Shown one piece after another: positions 9,653 to 18,640 of a stretch of 64,000 bases of DNA. Location: NCBI GenBank assembly GCA_031255855.1, contig JAIRRS010000112.1, positions 107,867-171,866 on the forward strand, written 5' to 3'. This stretch comes from Tannerellaceae bacterium (GTDB lineage: Bacteria > Bacteroidota > Bacteroidia > Bacteroidales > Tannerellaceae). The notes beneath the pieces were generated by a model. That model was not told the origin of the DNA. It searched no databases and saw only the letters and a list, made by a program, of their open reading frames with translations. The translations under genes and the position numbers were made by a program. Positions within the stretch are counted from its first letter, which is position 1, and every line of letters starts with the position of its first letter.

Positions 9653-9900
9653 TCGCTACAGGATTTCACAAAGGATTCAAAGCTACTCATATCAACCGTT
9701 TCAAGGTTCTTGCTTAAACGTGCTTCTTTCATTGCTGCTAATGTGACCGCATTGGGTTCATGGTAGATGATGTCCATAAGTGCACTTTCTACGAAGTTGT
9801 TAAGACTTCTATTTTCTTCTTTTGCAATAACCTGTAAGCGTTCTAGTAAGTCTTTTCTAAGCCGGAACGAGGTCTGCTTTCTTTCTACTGTTGTTTCCAT
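9649..9900 (-). CDS. Ribbon-helix-helix antitoxin-like DNA-binding protein (orphan)
   Basis: The 83-residue protein begins METTVERKQTSFRLRKDL, a ribbon followed by helices (LLERLQVIAKEENRSLNNFVE), as in Arc/MetJ-type repressors and type II antitoxins. The C-terminal segment ETVDMSSFESFVKSC resembles the toxin-binding tail of RelB-like antitoxins in Bacteroidetes. No RelE, YafQ, HicA or other small toxin gene lies beside it. The downstream neighbour is an outer-membrane receptor that overlaps it by 4 bp (ATGA). It may therefore be a solitary antitoxin remnant or a repressor that controls its own operon with the receptor. Confidence 0.7.
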   Translation of the reverse strand: METTVERKQTSFRLRKDLLERLQVIAKEENRSLNNFVESALMDIIYHEPNAVTLAAMKEARLSKNLETVDMSSFESFVKSCSE

Positions 9901-9997
9901 AGATACAATGTATTTATGTAATATAAATGTATCGCATATATATCACATATGCAAGAAGAAGGGCATTTATTTTGATTTTATTACCCTACTCAGTATT

Positions 9998-10360
9998 TTA
10001 GTCTAAAATATTTATAATATCTTGAATTTGGGCATCAAGATAATCTTTCAACATTTCTATTTTAGCTTTAGCGATTGTGCCTATATACCCAGACTTTATA
10101 GTATGACCTTCCTTTCCGACAATTTCAAAATCCTTTCTGAAAACAGAATCTATGTATATGAATTTTGAATAGAAATTTAAAAGGTTCATTAAAAACCCAA
10201 CATCCCCACCTTTGCCGGTTTCTAAACGTGAAATCGCATTTTGTGCATATGCGACTTTAATTCTTTCTTCCTCCGTCAGCCTTTTTGCAAGCTGTTCCTG
10301 GGTAAGACCTAAGTACATTCGTACCATTTTTAGGCGTTCCCCAAATATAAAAACATCCAT
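9998..10360 (-). CDS. XRE-family helix-turn-helix transcriptional regulator
   Basis: The 120-residue protein has an N-terminal Cro/C1-type helix-turn-helix: GERLKMVRMYLGLTQEQLA followed by AQNAISRLETGKGGDVG (residues 7-56). The C-terminal half has no recognisable domain and ends in an amphipathic helix (KIEMLKDYLDAQIQDIINIL) that could dimerise. It lies between the ribbon-helix-helix gene (97 bp downstream) and proS on the same strand. The target is unknown. The HTH call is solid; any link to the neighbouring antitoxin-like gene is speculative. Confidence 0.75.
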   Translation of the reverse strand: MDVFIFGERLKMVRMYLGLTQEQLAKRLTEEERIKVAYAQNAISRLETGKGGDVGFLMNLLNFYSKFIYIDSVFRKDFEIVGKEGHTIKSGYIGTIAKAKIEMLKDYLDAQIQDIINILD

Positions 10361-10436
10361 CTATTGTAGTTACAAAATCTCGTTCATCGGCTAACGATGT
10401 GGTTCAGGGTTTCGAGACAGGACTATGGGGCGACGA

Positions 10437-11918
10437 TTAATAAGCTCTTGCAAAAATAACACGTTGTGCCGAAGGCTTTCCTGTCACCATACATTTGCCA
10501 GGTGTTTTATCTCCTTCCAGTGGAATACAACGAATCGTTGCTTTTGTTTCGGTCTTTACTTTCTCTTCCGTTTCCGGAGTTCCATCCCAATGAGCCATAA
10601 TGAATACACCTTCTTCAATCTTTTCCTTAAATTCTTCATACGTGTCTACGGAAACAATATGCGATGTACGGAAATCATACGCTTTCCTATAAATATTCTT
10701 TTGGATATCTTGAAGAAGGTTTTTTACATATTCTTCGATGCCATCACATGTAACCGTCTCCTTTTCCAATTTATCACGACGCATTACTTCAATCGTGTTA
10801 TTTTCTAAATCGCGTCCACCCATGGCCAGGCGTACAGGAACGCCTTTTAATTCATATTCAGCAAATTTCCATCCCGGTTTTTTATTGTCGGCATCATCAA
10901 ATTTTACCGAAATACCCATTGATTTCAGTTTGGAAACAATTCCGTTAACCTTTTCCGATATTTGAGCCAACTGTTCCATGTTTTTATAAATAGGAACAAT
11001 AACAACTTGTGTAGGAGCCAGTAGTGGAGGCAAAACCAATCCATTATCGTCGGAGTGGCACATAATCAGAGCACCCACCATGCGGGTTGATAATCCCCAG
11101 GAGGTTGCCCAGGCATAGTCTGTTTTACCTTCTTTATCAATAAACGTCACGTCGAATGCTTTACCGAAGTTTTGTCCAAGGAAATGAGACGTACCGGCCT
11201 GTAACGCTTTACCATCTTGCATCATAGCCTCAATAGTATATGTATCCAATGCACCGGCAAAACGTTCGCTCTCAGACTTTACCCCTTTTATTACAGGCAT
11301 TGCCATGAATTCTTCGGCAAAACGGGCGTAAACACCCTGCATTTTTATTGTTTCCTCCACTGCTTCTTCTTTTGTAGCATGGGCCGTATGCCCTTCCTGC
11401 CACAAAAATTCAGCCGTACGAAGGAAAAGACGGGTACGCATCTCCCATCGCATCACATTTGCCCACTGATTGATAAGGATAGGCAAATCGCGGTACGACT
11501 GAATCCAGTTGCGATACGTATTCCATATAATCGTTTCCGAAGTTGGACGGATAATCAATTCTTCTTCCAGTTTGGCCGCGGGGTCGACAACTACGCCTGA
11601 ACCGTCGGCTGCATTCTTCAGACGGTAATGGGTTACTACGGCACATTCTTTGGCAAAACCTTCCACATGGTCGGCTTCACGGCTCAGAAATGACTTGGGA
11701 ATCAGCAAGGGGAAATAAGCATTCACATGACCGGTTTCCTTAAACATGTCGTCTAAGATACGCTGCATTTTTTCCCATATCGCGTAGCCGTATGGCTTGA
11801 TAACCATACATCCGCGAACAGCAGAATTTTCTGCCAATTCAGCTTTAATGACCAAATCCTGATACCATTGCGAGTAGTTTTCGCTTCTTTTGGTAAGTTC
11901 TTTCAACTCTTTTGCCAT
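10437..11918 (-). CDS. proS: Prolyl-tRNA synthetase
   Basis: The 493-residue class II aminoacyl-tRNA synthetase charges tRNA-Pro. It is the archaeal/eukaryote-like type without the editing insertion. Visible features are the N-terminal catalytic core ([22 protein letters not shown]), motif 2 region [20 protein letters not shown], motif 3 region [20 protein letters not shown], the anticodon-binding domain from about residue 300, and the C-terminal zinc-binding-like domain ending in ARAY. Length matches the short ProS class. Start ATG at 11916-11918. It is divergent from the M20 peptidase operon. Confidence 0.96.
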   Translation of the reverse strand: MAKELKELTKRSENYSQWYQDLVIKAELAENSAVRGCMVIKPYGYAIWEKMQRILDDMFKETGHVNAYFPLLIPKSFLSREADHVEGFAKECAVVTHYRLKNAADGSGVVVDPAAKLEEELIIRPTSETIIWNTYRNWIQSYRDLPILINQWANVMRWEMRTRLFLRTAEFLWQEGHTAHATKEEAVEETIKMQGVYARFAEEFMAMPVIKGVKSESERFAGALDTYTIEAMMQDGKALQAGTSHFLGQNFGKAFDVTFIDKEGKTDYAWATSWGLSTRMVGALIMCHSDDNGLVLPPLLAPTQVVIVPIYKNMEQLAQISEKVNGIVSKLKSMGISVKFDDADNKKPGWKFAEYELKGVPVRLAMGGRDLENNTIEVMRRDKLEKETVTCDGIEEYVKNLLQDIQKNIYRKAYDFRTSHIVSVDTYEEFKEKIEEGVFIMAHWDGTPETEEKVKTETKATIRCIPLEGDKTPGKCMVTGKPSAQRVIFARAY

Positions 11919-12029
11919 CTTTCAAAAATGTATTATAAATTGTCTTAACGGGGGACAAAGGTAAGCATTATTGCTTTTATCTGTCATCATTCACAGGATA
12001 AAAAGGCTGATTATATTGTTTGAAAAATT

Positions 12030-12117
12030 CATCTGGATGTTTTCCCGGTTTCATTGAGATGATCGTCCAAGATCATTGGGATGTTTTCCTCCATTCATCC
12101 AGATGATTTTTTGTCTC
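12030..12117 (+). repeat. 22-bp tandem repeat array, locus 1 (four units)
   Basis: Four consecutive 22-bp units begin at 12030, 12052, 12074 and 12096, each opening with a near-palindromic core: CATCTGGATG, CATTGAGATG, CATTGGGATG, CATCCAGATG. The remaining 12 bases of each unit are T/C-rich and variable. The sequence AAAAATT directly precedes unit 1. The array lies between the divergent proS and M20 peptidase genes and 28 bp upstream of the M20 promoter. Related arrays occur at 24139 and 43220. The rest of the 11919-12208 gap holds only the promoter. Confidence 0.85.
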
Positions 12118-12144
12118 AAATTTCACAATGATTTAAAATTTACA

Positions 12145-12174
12145 TTGGATTAAAATAAGCATTCCTTATCTTTG
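12145..12174 (+). promoter_or_regulatory. Promoter of the M20-helicase-mtaD-PNP operon
   Basis: TTG at 12145-12147, a 19-bp spacer and TATCTTTG at 12167-12174 match the Bacteroidetes vegetative promoter consensus. The predicted transcript starts near 12181, giving a leader of about 28 nt to the ATG at 12209. Confidence 0.65.
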
Positions 12175-12208
12175 CCTTTCTTATTAAAACTATATAAAAT
12201 AATATCAC

Positions 12209-13564
12209 ATGTCAGTAAAGGCTTATATCCAATCAAACAAAGAGCGATTTCTGGAAGAACTCTTCTCCCTCATACGCATCCCCTCCGTCAGCGCAAAACA
12301 CGAACACAAAGAAGACATGCAAGCGTGCGCCCGGCGATGGGCAGAGCTATTACTATCTTCAGGAGCCGACAAAGCTGTCGTTATGCCCACCGGAGGCAAC
12401 CCGGTTGTCTATGCCCAAAAAACGATCTCCCCAGCCTTGCCAACCGTTTTAGTGTACGCCCATTACGACGTGATGCCCGCCGAACCTTTCGAACTATGGA
12501 ATAGCAACCCCTTCGAACCGGAAATACGCGACGGCCGCATCTGGGCAAGAGGCGCCGACGACGATAAAGGACAAGCCATGATGCAAGTAAAAGGCTTCGA
12601 AACAGCCCTGAAATCAGGCCTCCTGAAATGTAACGTAAAGTTCATCTTTGAAGGGGAAGAAGAAATCGGATCCCCCAGCCTCGAAACCTTCTGCAAGCAA
12701 AACAAAGAACTGCTGGAAGCAGACATCATACTCGTATCCGACACCAGCATGGTCAGTCAGGAAATACCTTCGCTCACCACCGGCTTGCGAGGCCTTGCAT
12801 ACTGGGACATAGAAATCACCGGCCCAAACCGCGATTTACATTCCGGACACTTCGGAGGAGCAGTTGCCAACCCCATCAATACCCTCTGCAAACTAATGGC
12901 CGGCATAGTTGATGCCGACGGACGAATCACCATCCCCGGGTTCTACGACGATGTAGAAGAAATATCGCCCGCCGAACGCGGAATGATAGCCCGGATACCT
13001 TTCGACGAAGAAAAATACAAAGCATCCATTGGAGTCAACGAATTATCCGGGGAAAAAGGATACCCCACGCTGGAACGCAACAGTTGCCGCCCGTCATTCG
13101 ATATTTGCGGGATATGGGGAGGCTATCAGGGAGAAGGCAGCAAAACCGTATTACCCTCCAAAGCCTACGCGAAAGTATCCACCCGTTTAGTCCCCCATCA
13201 AGATTACAACAAAATATTGACCCTGTTTCAAGAATACATCCAAAGCAAAGCTCCCAAATCCGTCAAAGTGAAAGTCACCCCTACACATGGCGGGCAAGGA
13301 TATGTTTGCCCGATAGACCTGCCGGCTTATAAAGCAGCCGAGAAAGCAGTCGGAATTGCTTTTGGCAAAACGCCTCTGGCCGTCCGCCGTGGAGGAAGCA
13401 TACCCATTATCTCTACTTTCGAACAAGTATTGGGCATTAAAACCATTTTAATGGGCTTCGGGTTAGAGCAAAACGCCATTCATTCACCCAACGAAAGCAT
13501 GATGCTCGATTTCTTCTATAAAGGGATTGAGTCAGTCGCCGAGTTTTACCGGGAATATAAATAA
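12209..13564 (+). CDS. M20 family dipeptidase/aminoacylase
   Basis: The 451-residue cytoplasmic zinc peptidase of the M20/M25/M40 superfamily has no signal peptide. Metal-site motifs are visible: VLVYAHYDVMPAEP, with the metal His and Asp at about residues 92-94; GRIWARGADDDKGQ with the bridging Asp; EGEEEIGSPS with the catalytic and metal Glu; and a late NAIHSPNESM with the last metal His. The lid dimerisation domain lies between. It belongs to the dipeptidase branch of about 450-460 residues; the exact substrate is open. It is the first gene of a four-gene operon and is followed by the helicase after 15 bp. Confidence 0.92.
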   Translation: MSVKAYIQSNKERFLEELFSLIRIPSVSAKHEHKEDMQACARRWAELLLSSGADKAVVMPTGGNPVVYAQKTISPALPTVLVYAHYDVMPAEPFELWNSNPFEPEIRDGRIWARGADDDKGQAMMQVKGFETALKSGLLKCNVKFIFEGEEEIGSPSLETFCKQNKELLEADIILVSDTSMVSQEIPSLTTGLRGLAYWDIEITGPNRDLHSGHFGGAVANPINTLCKLMAGIVDADGRITIPGFYDDVEEISPAERGMIARIPFDEEKYKASIGVNELSGEKGYPTLERNSCRPSFDICGIWGGYQGEGSKTVLPSKAYAKVSTRLVPHQDYNKILTLFQEYIQSKAPKSVKVKVTPTHGGQGYVCPIDLPAYKAAEKAVGIAFGKTPLAVRRGGSIPIISTFEQVLGIKTILMGFGLEQNAIHSPNESMMLDFFYKGIESVAEFYREYK

Positions 13565-13579
13565 AGAAGAAAACTGTTA

Positions 13580-14899
13580 ATGATAACAAGTCCAACAATC
13601 GCCAAAGCGCTAAAGAATGTCGGAATTGAGGCGTTGAACGAAATGCAACAAGCCGCACTGGATGCCGGGACAACGGAAGACATGGTGCTGATCAGTCCCA
13701 CAGGTTCCGGCAAAACATTGGCCTATTTGCTTCCGCTGCTTACCCTTTTACCCCCTCCTACCTCCGTGACGGAAAACATCCAAGCCATGATTGTAGCCCC
13801 CTCCCGCGAACTGGCTTTGCAGATAGAAACGGTTTTCCGCTCAATGGGAGCCGGTTACAAAGTGAATTGTGTATACGGAGGCCATCCGGTACGGACGGAA
13901 AAGAAGCAATTAGAGCATCCTCCCACCATATTGATAGGTACGCCCGGACGGATTGTCGATCATCTCGAACATGGCAATATAGAGACCGGATCAGTTCATA
14001 CATTGATATTAGACGAATTTGACAAATCGCTGGAGTTGGGATTCCTGCCGGAAATGAAAGAAATCCTCTCCCATTTACCCAGCCTGCGGAGGCGAGTGCT
14101 TACATCAGCCACGGAAGCGGTAAAGATACCCTCGTTTATAGGCATAAACCATCCCGTACGTCTCTCGTTCCTTTCGGGAAAACACCCCCAAAGGTTAAAG
14201 GTACATATTGTCAAGTCACCCGTAAAAGACAAGCTGGAAACGCTTTACAAGCTATTGGGAGAATTGAATGGCGAGTCGGCTTTCATATTCTGCAACCTGC
14301 GTGAAGCAACAGAACGGGTGAGCAATTACCTAACCGGTATGGGAGTAGACAACGAATACTTCCACGGTGGCATGGAACAAGCCGTCCGCGAAAAAACGCT
14401 ATCTCGCTTTCGAAACGGAAGCGCAACGGTATTTATCTCTACCGACCTGGCTTCAAGAGGATTGGATATTCCTGACGTAAAATATGTTATCCACTATCAT
14501 TTGCCGTTGAATGAAGAAGCGTATATCCACCGCAACGGACGGACAGCCCGTGTGCGTGCCGAAGGGAATATATTCCTGATATTGAATGAAATAGAAACCG
14601 TCCCCGAATATATCGAAAAAGAGCCGGAAGAGTTTTTCTTACCAGCGAAGGCCAGGCAACCCTTACCTTCGGAATGGGCTACGCTCACCATCAATCGCGG
14701 GAAGCGCGACAAACTGAGTAAAAAAGATATTGTCGGCTTTCTGTTTCAGAAAGGAGGGCTGGAAAAAAACGAACTCGGAGTAGTAGAAGTAAAAGAGAGT
14801 TGCTCGTATGCTGCCGTAAAGAGAAATAAACTACCCGGACTGCTCATCCGGATCAGCAATGAGAAGATAAAAAACATGACGGCGAAGTTTAACGGATAA
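13580..14899 (+). CDS. DEAD-box-type RNA helicase with DEFD motif
   Basis: The 439-residue superfamily 2 helicase shows Walker A SPTGSGKT (about 39-46), motif Ib IGTPGRIVDHLE, motif III LTSATE, and motif VI HRNGRTAR. Motif II reads DEFD (145-148) rather than DEAD, a rare variant. The region from about 370 to 439 resembles the small DbpA-like RNA-binding domain, with GFLFQKGGLEKNELGVVEV. It probably remodels RNA, perhaps rRNA as DbpA does, but that is inferred from the tail only. It lies within the M20-mtaD-PNP operon with 15-bp gaps on both sides. Confidence 0.87.
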   Translation: MITSPTIAKALKNVGIEALNEMQQAALDAGTTEDMVLISPTGSGKTLAYLLPLLTLLPPPTSVTENIQAMIVAPSRELALQIETVFRSMGAGYKVNCVYGGHPVRTEKKQLEHPPTILIGTPGRIVDHLEHGNIETGSVHTLILDEFDKSLELGFLPEMKEILSHLPSLRRRVLTSATEAVKIPSFIGINHPVRLSFLSGKHPQRLKVHIVKSPVKDKLETLYKLLGELNGESAFIFCNLREATERVSNYLTGMGVDNEYFHGGMEQAVREKTLSRFRNGSATVFISTDLASRGLDIPDVKYVIHYHLPLNEEAYIHRNGRTARVRAEGNIFLILNEIETVPEYIEKEPEEFFLPAKARQPLPSEWATLTINRGKRDKLSKKDIVGFLFQKGGLEKNELGVVEVKESCSYAAVKRNKLPGLLIRISNEKIKNMTAKFNG

Positions 14900-14914
14900 T
14901 CAAAAAACATCTCC

Positions 14915-16177
14915 TTGAAAACGATACTGATAAAAAGTGTAGAACTAAACGGGAAACCGGTTGATATATTAATTGAGGGTAATATCATCAAACGAATTGC
15001 CAGGTATTTGCCGGATGAAACCAATATCGTTCTCAACGGGCGTAAGAAAGCTGTTATTCCGGGGCTGGTGAATATGCATACCCATGCAGCCATGACCCTT
15101 TTCCGGGGTTATGCCGATGAAATGCCGTTAATGCCCTGGCTGGAAGAGAAAATTTGGCCGAACGAGGCCAAATTAACCCATGAAGATGTATATTGGGGAA
15201 CAAAACTGGCTTGCCTTGAAATGATTAAGAGCGGAACAACAGCTTTCTTTGATATGTACCACAAGTTTCCGGCAACCGCCAGAGCTGTAGAAGAAATGGG
15301 AATCCGCGCCATGCTGTCGAGTGCCTGTTTCGACCATTTCCAGCCGGAACAGGCCGAGAAGGCCAAAGCTCATACAAATAAATTGTTTGCAGGAATGGGC
15401 GCATACAGCGAACGGATAAAGTTTGCCTTGGGGCCGCATGCGATTTATACGGTTTCAGGCAAATTGCTCCAATGGATTGATACGTTTTCAAAAGAGAACT
15501 TTAATACCCCCATACATATTCACCTGGCTGAAACGGAAACGGAGGTAAAAAACTCCATCAGCCAGTTTGGCTACACCCCGGTACGGTATTTGAACCGCTT
15601 GGGTATTTTATCCCCCCGCCTGACGATCGCGCATGGCGTATATGTCGACGATGAAGAGATCCGAATGCTGGCCGACAAGGGCGTAAAAGTTGTTCATAAC
15701 CCGGCCTCAAATATGAAACTGGCTTCGGGCATACAATTCAAATTCGCTGAAATGAAAAAGGCCGGTATTCCCGTAGCGATAGGAACCGACGGATGTTCTT
15801 CGTCCAACAACCTGGATATGATCGAGGCCATGAAACTGGCCTCCCTGTTGGGGAAAGGCTGGCGGAAAGACCCTGTCGCCTTAACGGCCGGCGAAATGTT
15901 ATTTGCCGCAACAGAGGAAGGGGCTGGTATGTTAGGATTCAAAGCCGGGCGTATAGAAGAAGGATATCTGGCCGATTTGTGTCTGGTAGACCTGAATACC
16001 CCGGCATTCGCACCCAACTTCAATTTTGTATCCAACCTGGTTTATGCAGCAAACGGAAGTTGTGTCGACACTGTTGTTTGCGACGGTAAAATACTGATGC
16101 AAAACAAACAAGTCCCTGGAGAAGAAGAAATTATAGAACAAACAACCCAAATAGCATATAATCTGATGTCGAGATGA
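14915..16177 (+). CDS. mtaD: 5'-methylthioadenosine/S-adenosylhomocysteine deaminase (amidohydrolase family)
   Basis: The 420-residue amidohydrolase deaminates methylthioadenosine or S-adenosylhomocysteine (possibly adenosine). Metal ligands are visible: NMHTHAAM with His55 and His57, [21 protein letters not shown] and [11 protein letters not shown] carrying the later His, His and Asp. The only plausible start is TTG at 14915-14917, since the next ATG lies inside the HTH motif. The stop overlaps the start of the phosphorylase gene by 4 bp (ATGA), so the two are translationally coupled. Together they would convert MTA to methylthioinosine and then cleave it. A 15-bp gap separates it from the helicase. 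Substrate preference is an inference. Confidence 0.86.
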   Translation: MKTILIKSVELNGKPVDILIEGNIIKRIARYLPDETNIVLNGRKKAVIPGLVNMHTHAAMTLFRGYADEMPLMPWLEEKIWPNEAKLTHEDVYWGTKLACLEMIKSGTTAFFDMYHKFPATARAVEEMGIRAMLSSACFDHFQPEQAEKAKAHTNKLFAGMGAYSERIKFALGPHAIYTVSGKLLQWIDTFSKENFNTPIHIHLAETETEVKNSISQFGYTPVRYLNRLGILSPRLTIAHGVYVDDEEIRMLADKGVKVVHNPASNMKLASGIQFKFAEMKKAGIPVAIGTDGCSSSNNLDMIEAMKLASLLGKGWRKDPVALTAGEMLFAATEEGAGMLGFKAGRIEEGYLADLCLVDLNTPAFAPNFNFVSNLVYAANGSCVDTVVCDGKILMQNKQVPGEEEIIEQTTQIAYNLMSR

Positions 16178-16998
16178 AAGAAGAATTAAATAACCCATAC
16201 AGGGAAGCGGCCGAATACCTGAAGGCGTACGTGAATGAGAATACTGAGACAGGTATCATACTGGGAAGCGGTCTGGGATTATTGGCCGATAAGATAGAAG
16301 AAAAAGAAGTTATCCCATATAGCAGGATTCCACACTTTGCCAAGTCAACAGTAATAGGGCATAAAGGAAATCTGATTTGCGGCAAACTGGGTGGTAAACA
16401 AGTCTTAGCCATGCAGGGACGTTTCCATTATTATGAAGGATACACCATGCGGCAAGTAACATTCCCCATCCGTGTTATGAAACTATTGGGAATTAAGAAT
16501 CTCTTGGTTTCCAATGCTGCCGGAGGAATCAACACCACTTTCAAAGTAGGCGATTTAATGATTATATGCGACCATATCAATATGGCGCCGAATCCGTTAA
16601 TAGGACCGAATGATGAAATGTTCGGAACCCGTTTCCCCGACATGACGCGCACATACGACCGCGACTTTATCCACCTGATAGAAGAGATTGCGTCCGAAGA
16701 AAATATCCCGTTGAAAAAAGGAGTCTATGTAGGACTTACCGGCCCTTCTTATGAAACACCAGCCGAATATGCTTTCTTTGGAAAAGCCGGAGGCGATGCC
16801 ATTGGCATGAGTACTGTTCCCGAAGTAATCGTAGCGCGGCACGCGGGACTCCGAATCTTCGGCATGTCTGTCATAACAAACGAAGGCTATCATTTTGCCG
16901 ACGATTTTGTAAACGACGGGAAAGACGTAATCAAAGCCGCCAACGAAGCCGCCGGGAAAATGACAAGGTTATTCAGCAAGTTGGTTTCGAAAATATAA
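16174..16998 (+). CDS. Purine-nucleoside phosphorylase (trimeric PNP family)
   Basis: The 274-residue cytoplasmic enzyme phosphorolyses purine nucleosides to base and ribose-1-phosphate. Motifs of the PNP/MTAP superfamily are clear: [16 protein letters not shown] (phosphate site), [52 protein letters not shown] and VITNEG, with the base-binding Asn. Length fits the mammalian-like trimeric class (270-290). Its coupling with the MTA/SAH deaminase suggests that methylthioinosine or inosine from that reaction is a physiological substrate, as described for the deaminase-phosphorylase route in Pseudomonas. Gene symbols punA, deoD and xapA are used variably, so none is given. Confidence 0.92.
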   Translation: MKEELNNPYREAAEYLKAYVNENTETGIILGSGLGLLADKIEEKEVIPYSRIPHFAKSTVIGHKGNLICGKLGGKQVLAMQGRFHYYEGYTMRQVTFPIRVMKLLGIKNLLVSNAAGGINTTFKVGDLMIICDHINMAPNPLIGPNDEMFGTRFPDMTRTYDRDFIHLIEEIASEENIPLKKGVYVGLTGPSYETPAEYAFFGKAGGDAIGMSTVPEVIVARHAGLRIFGMSVITNEGYHFADDFVNDGKDVIKAANEAAGKMTRLFSKLVSKI

Positions 16999-17106
16999 GA
17001 AAGTTATACCCCTGTTGTACAGCATATGTAACATATATTCCGTGAAATTTTTAATAGATTTGTAGAGTAACTGATAAAATCACTAATTATAAATTTAATT
17101 TGTCTT

Positions 17107-17874
17107 ATGAAAGATTCAAGAAGGGATTTCCTGAAAAAAGGAGTATTGGCAGGCGTCGGCGCATTAATGATTCCGGAGTTGGCCAAAGCAGTTGTGCATG
17201 AACAGCAATCGGTAAGTGCGTCAAAAATAACATTGAAAAAAGACGCGGTCATCCTCATGCAAGGCGACTCAATTACCGATGCCGGGAGAACACATGGAAA
17301 CAATAGCTGTAATACGCAAGAACAGCTAGGCTTTGGTTACAGTCTTTATATTGCTACCCAATTGTTAGCCAAGTACGCCAACAAGCAATTGAAGATATAC
17401 AACAGAGGTATCAGCGGGAATAAAGTATTTGAACTCCGCGACCGCTGGGAGATGGAATGTCTGGCATTCCAACCGGATGTGCTCAGTATTCTCATAGGTG
17501 TAAACGATTACTGGCATACATTGGGAGGTGGATATAAAGGCACTGCTGAAATATATGAAAACGACTACCGGGCTCTTTTGAAATACACAAAGGAAAAATC
17601 ACCCAATACTCAATTCGTTATCTGCGAACCTTTTGCATTAACAGGCGGTTCGGCTATTGAAAATGAGAGATGGTTTCCGATGTTCGACGAATATCGTACA
17701 ATAGCCAAAAAATTGGCAAGTGAGTTCAAGGCCGTTTTCGTACCATTCCAATCAGGTTTCGACGCCGCCATGAAGCAAGCGCCTGCGCGCTATTGGGCCT
17801 ACGACGGCGTACACCCCGGCCTCCCCGGACGCCAGTTAATGGCCAATATGTGGCTTGAAGCAACAGGACTTTGA
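17107..17874 (+). CDS. Tat-exported SGNH/GDSL hydrolase
   Basis: The 255-residue esterase-like protein starts with a twin-arginine signal, MKDSRRDFLKKGVLAGVGAL, which suggests folded export to the periplasm or outer membrane. SGNH blocks are present: MQGDSITDAG with nucleophile Ser55, NRGISGNKV with Gly, IGVNDYWH with Asn, and YDGVHPGLPG with Asp233 and His236. Such enzymes remove acyl groups from carbohydrates or lipids; the substrate cannot be inferred. It stands alone between the PNP operon and a two-component system. No strong promoter was identified. Confidence 0.88.
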   Translation: MKDSRRDFLKKGVLAGVGALMIPELAKAVVHEQQSVSASKITLKKDAVILMQGDSITDAGRTHGNNSCNTQEQLGFGYSLYIATQLLAKYANKQLKIYNRGISGNKVFELRDRWEMECLAFQPDVLSILIGVNDYWHTLGGGYKGTAEIYENDYRALLKYTKEKSPNTQFVICEPFALTGGSAIENERWFPMFDEYRTIAKKLASEFKAVFVPFQSGFDAAMKQAPARYWAYDGVHPGLPGRQLMANMWLEATGL

Positions 17875-17884
17875 TAATAGCAGG

Positions 17885-17938
17885 ATAACTCAATAACCGG
17901 AAAATTGCATAAAAGGATTTAATCAGTTATTGAGTTAT
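17885..17938. repeat. Perfect 13-bp inverted repeat between SGNH gene and two-component operon
   Basis: ATAACTCAATAAC (17885-17897) is exactly complementary to GTTATTGAGTTAT (17926-17938) around a 28-nt loop. It starts 10 bp after the SGNH stop and ends 21 bp before the response-regulator ATG. There is no T-tract, so it could be a weak terminator, a leader hairpin or an operator. Confidence 0.6.
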
Positions 17939-17959
17939 TCAATGATTGAATGATTACTT

Positions 17960-18640
17960 ATGGCAAAAATATTAGTAGTAGAAAACGAAATAAATATTGC
18001 CTCTTTTATTGAGAGGGGCCTACAAGAATTCGGACACGAAGTGAAGGTGGCCCACGACGGAGAAGCTGGGTGGGGATTGATTCGGCGGGAATCTTTCCAG
18101 TTCCTCATTTTCGATATTATTATGCCGGGAATGGACGGTCTGGAGCTATGCCGCAAGTACAGGGAAGTGTATGGCTATTCCTCGCCGGTTGTTATGTTGA
18201 CAGCATTAGGAACTACGGATGATATCGTAAAAGGATTGGCTGCCGGAGCCGATGACTACTTGGTCAAGCCGTTTAGTTTTCAGGAATTGGAAGCGCGTAT
18301 CCAGGCTTTGTTAAGACGCATAAATATTGACGTTACTGCCAATAAGATACTAACATGCGGAGATTTGATGCTCGAAACCGAAAATCGCCGCGCCATTCGT
18401 GATGGCAAATATATTAACCTGACAGTACGTGAGTACCGCCTGCTTGAATACTTGATGCAGAACCAAGGAAGCCCCCTGGGCCGCGAACATATAATAAGGC
18501 AGGTATGGGATAAAGACGCGGAACGTAATATGAATATCGTAGACGTATACGTAAATTACCTCCGGACGAAGATAGACAAAGAGTTCGACCAGAAACTTAT
18601 CCATACCATCTCCGGCATCGGTTACATGATTAAAGCATGA
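17960..18640 (+). CDS. OmpR-family response regulator
   Basis: The 226-residue two-component regulator has an N-terminal receiver domain and a C-terminal winged helix. The phospho-acceptor is Asp52 in FDIIMPGMDG; the conserved Thr and Lys occur in VVMLTALG and YLVKPFSF. The acidic pocket reads VENE, so the usual second acidic residue is Asn9. The DNA-binding domain (about 130-226) contains LTVREYRLLEYLMQNQG and NIVDVYVNYLRTKID. Its stop overlaps the kinase start (ATGA), so the two are coupled. Target genes are unknown. Confidence 0.94.
   Translation: MAKILVVENEINIASFIERGLQEFGHEVKVAHDGEAGWGLIRRESFQFLIFDIIMPGMDGLELCRKYREVYGYSSPVVMLTALGTTDDIVKGLAAGADDYLVKPFSFQELEARIQALLRRINIDVTANKILTCGDLMLETENRRAIRDGKYINLTVREYRLLEYLMQNQGSPLGREHIIRQVWDKDAERNMNIVDVYVNYLRTKIDKEFDQKLIHTISGIGYMIKA

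Noticed and set aside
9649..10360. Ribbon-helix-helix and XRE genes considered as a toxin-antitoxin pair
   Set aside because: Both are DNA-binding types; neither resembles a toxin, and they are 97 bp apart.
12030..12117. 22-bp array considered as a CRISPR array
   Set aside because: Units are contiguous with a 10-bp conserved core and 12-bp variable part; there are no 25-40-bp spacers, no longer exact repeats and no cas genes in the window.
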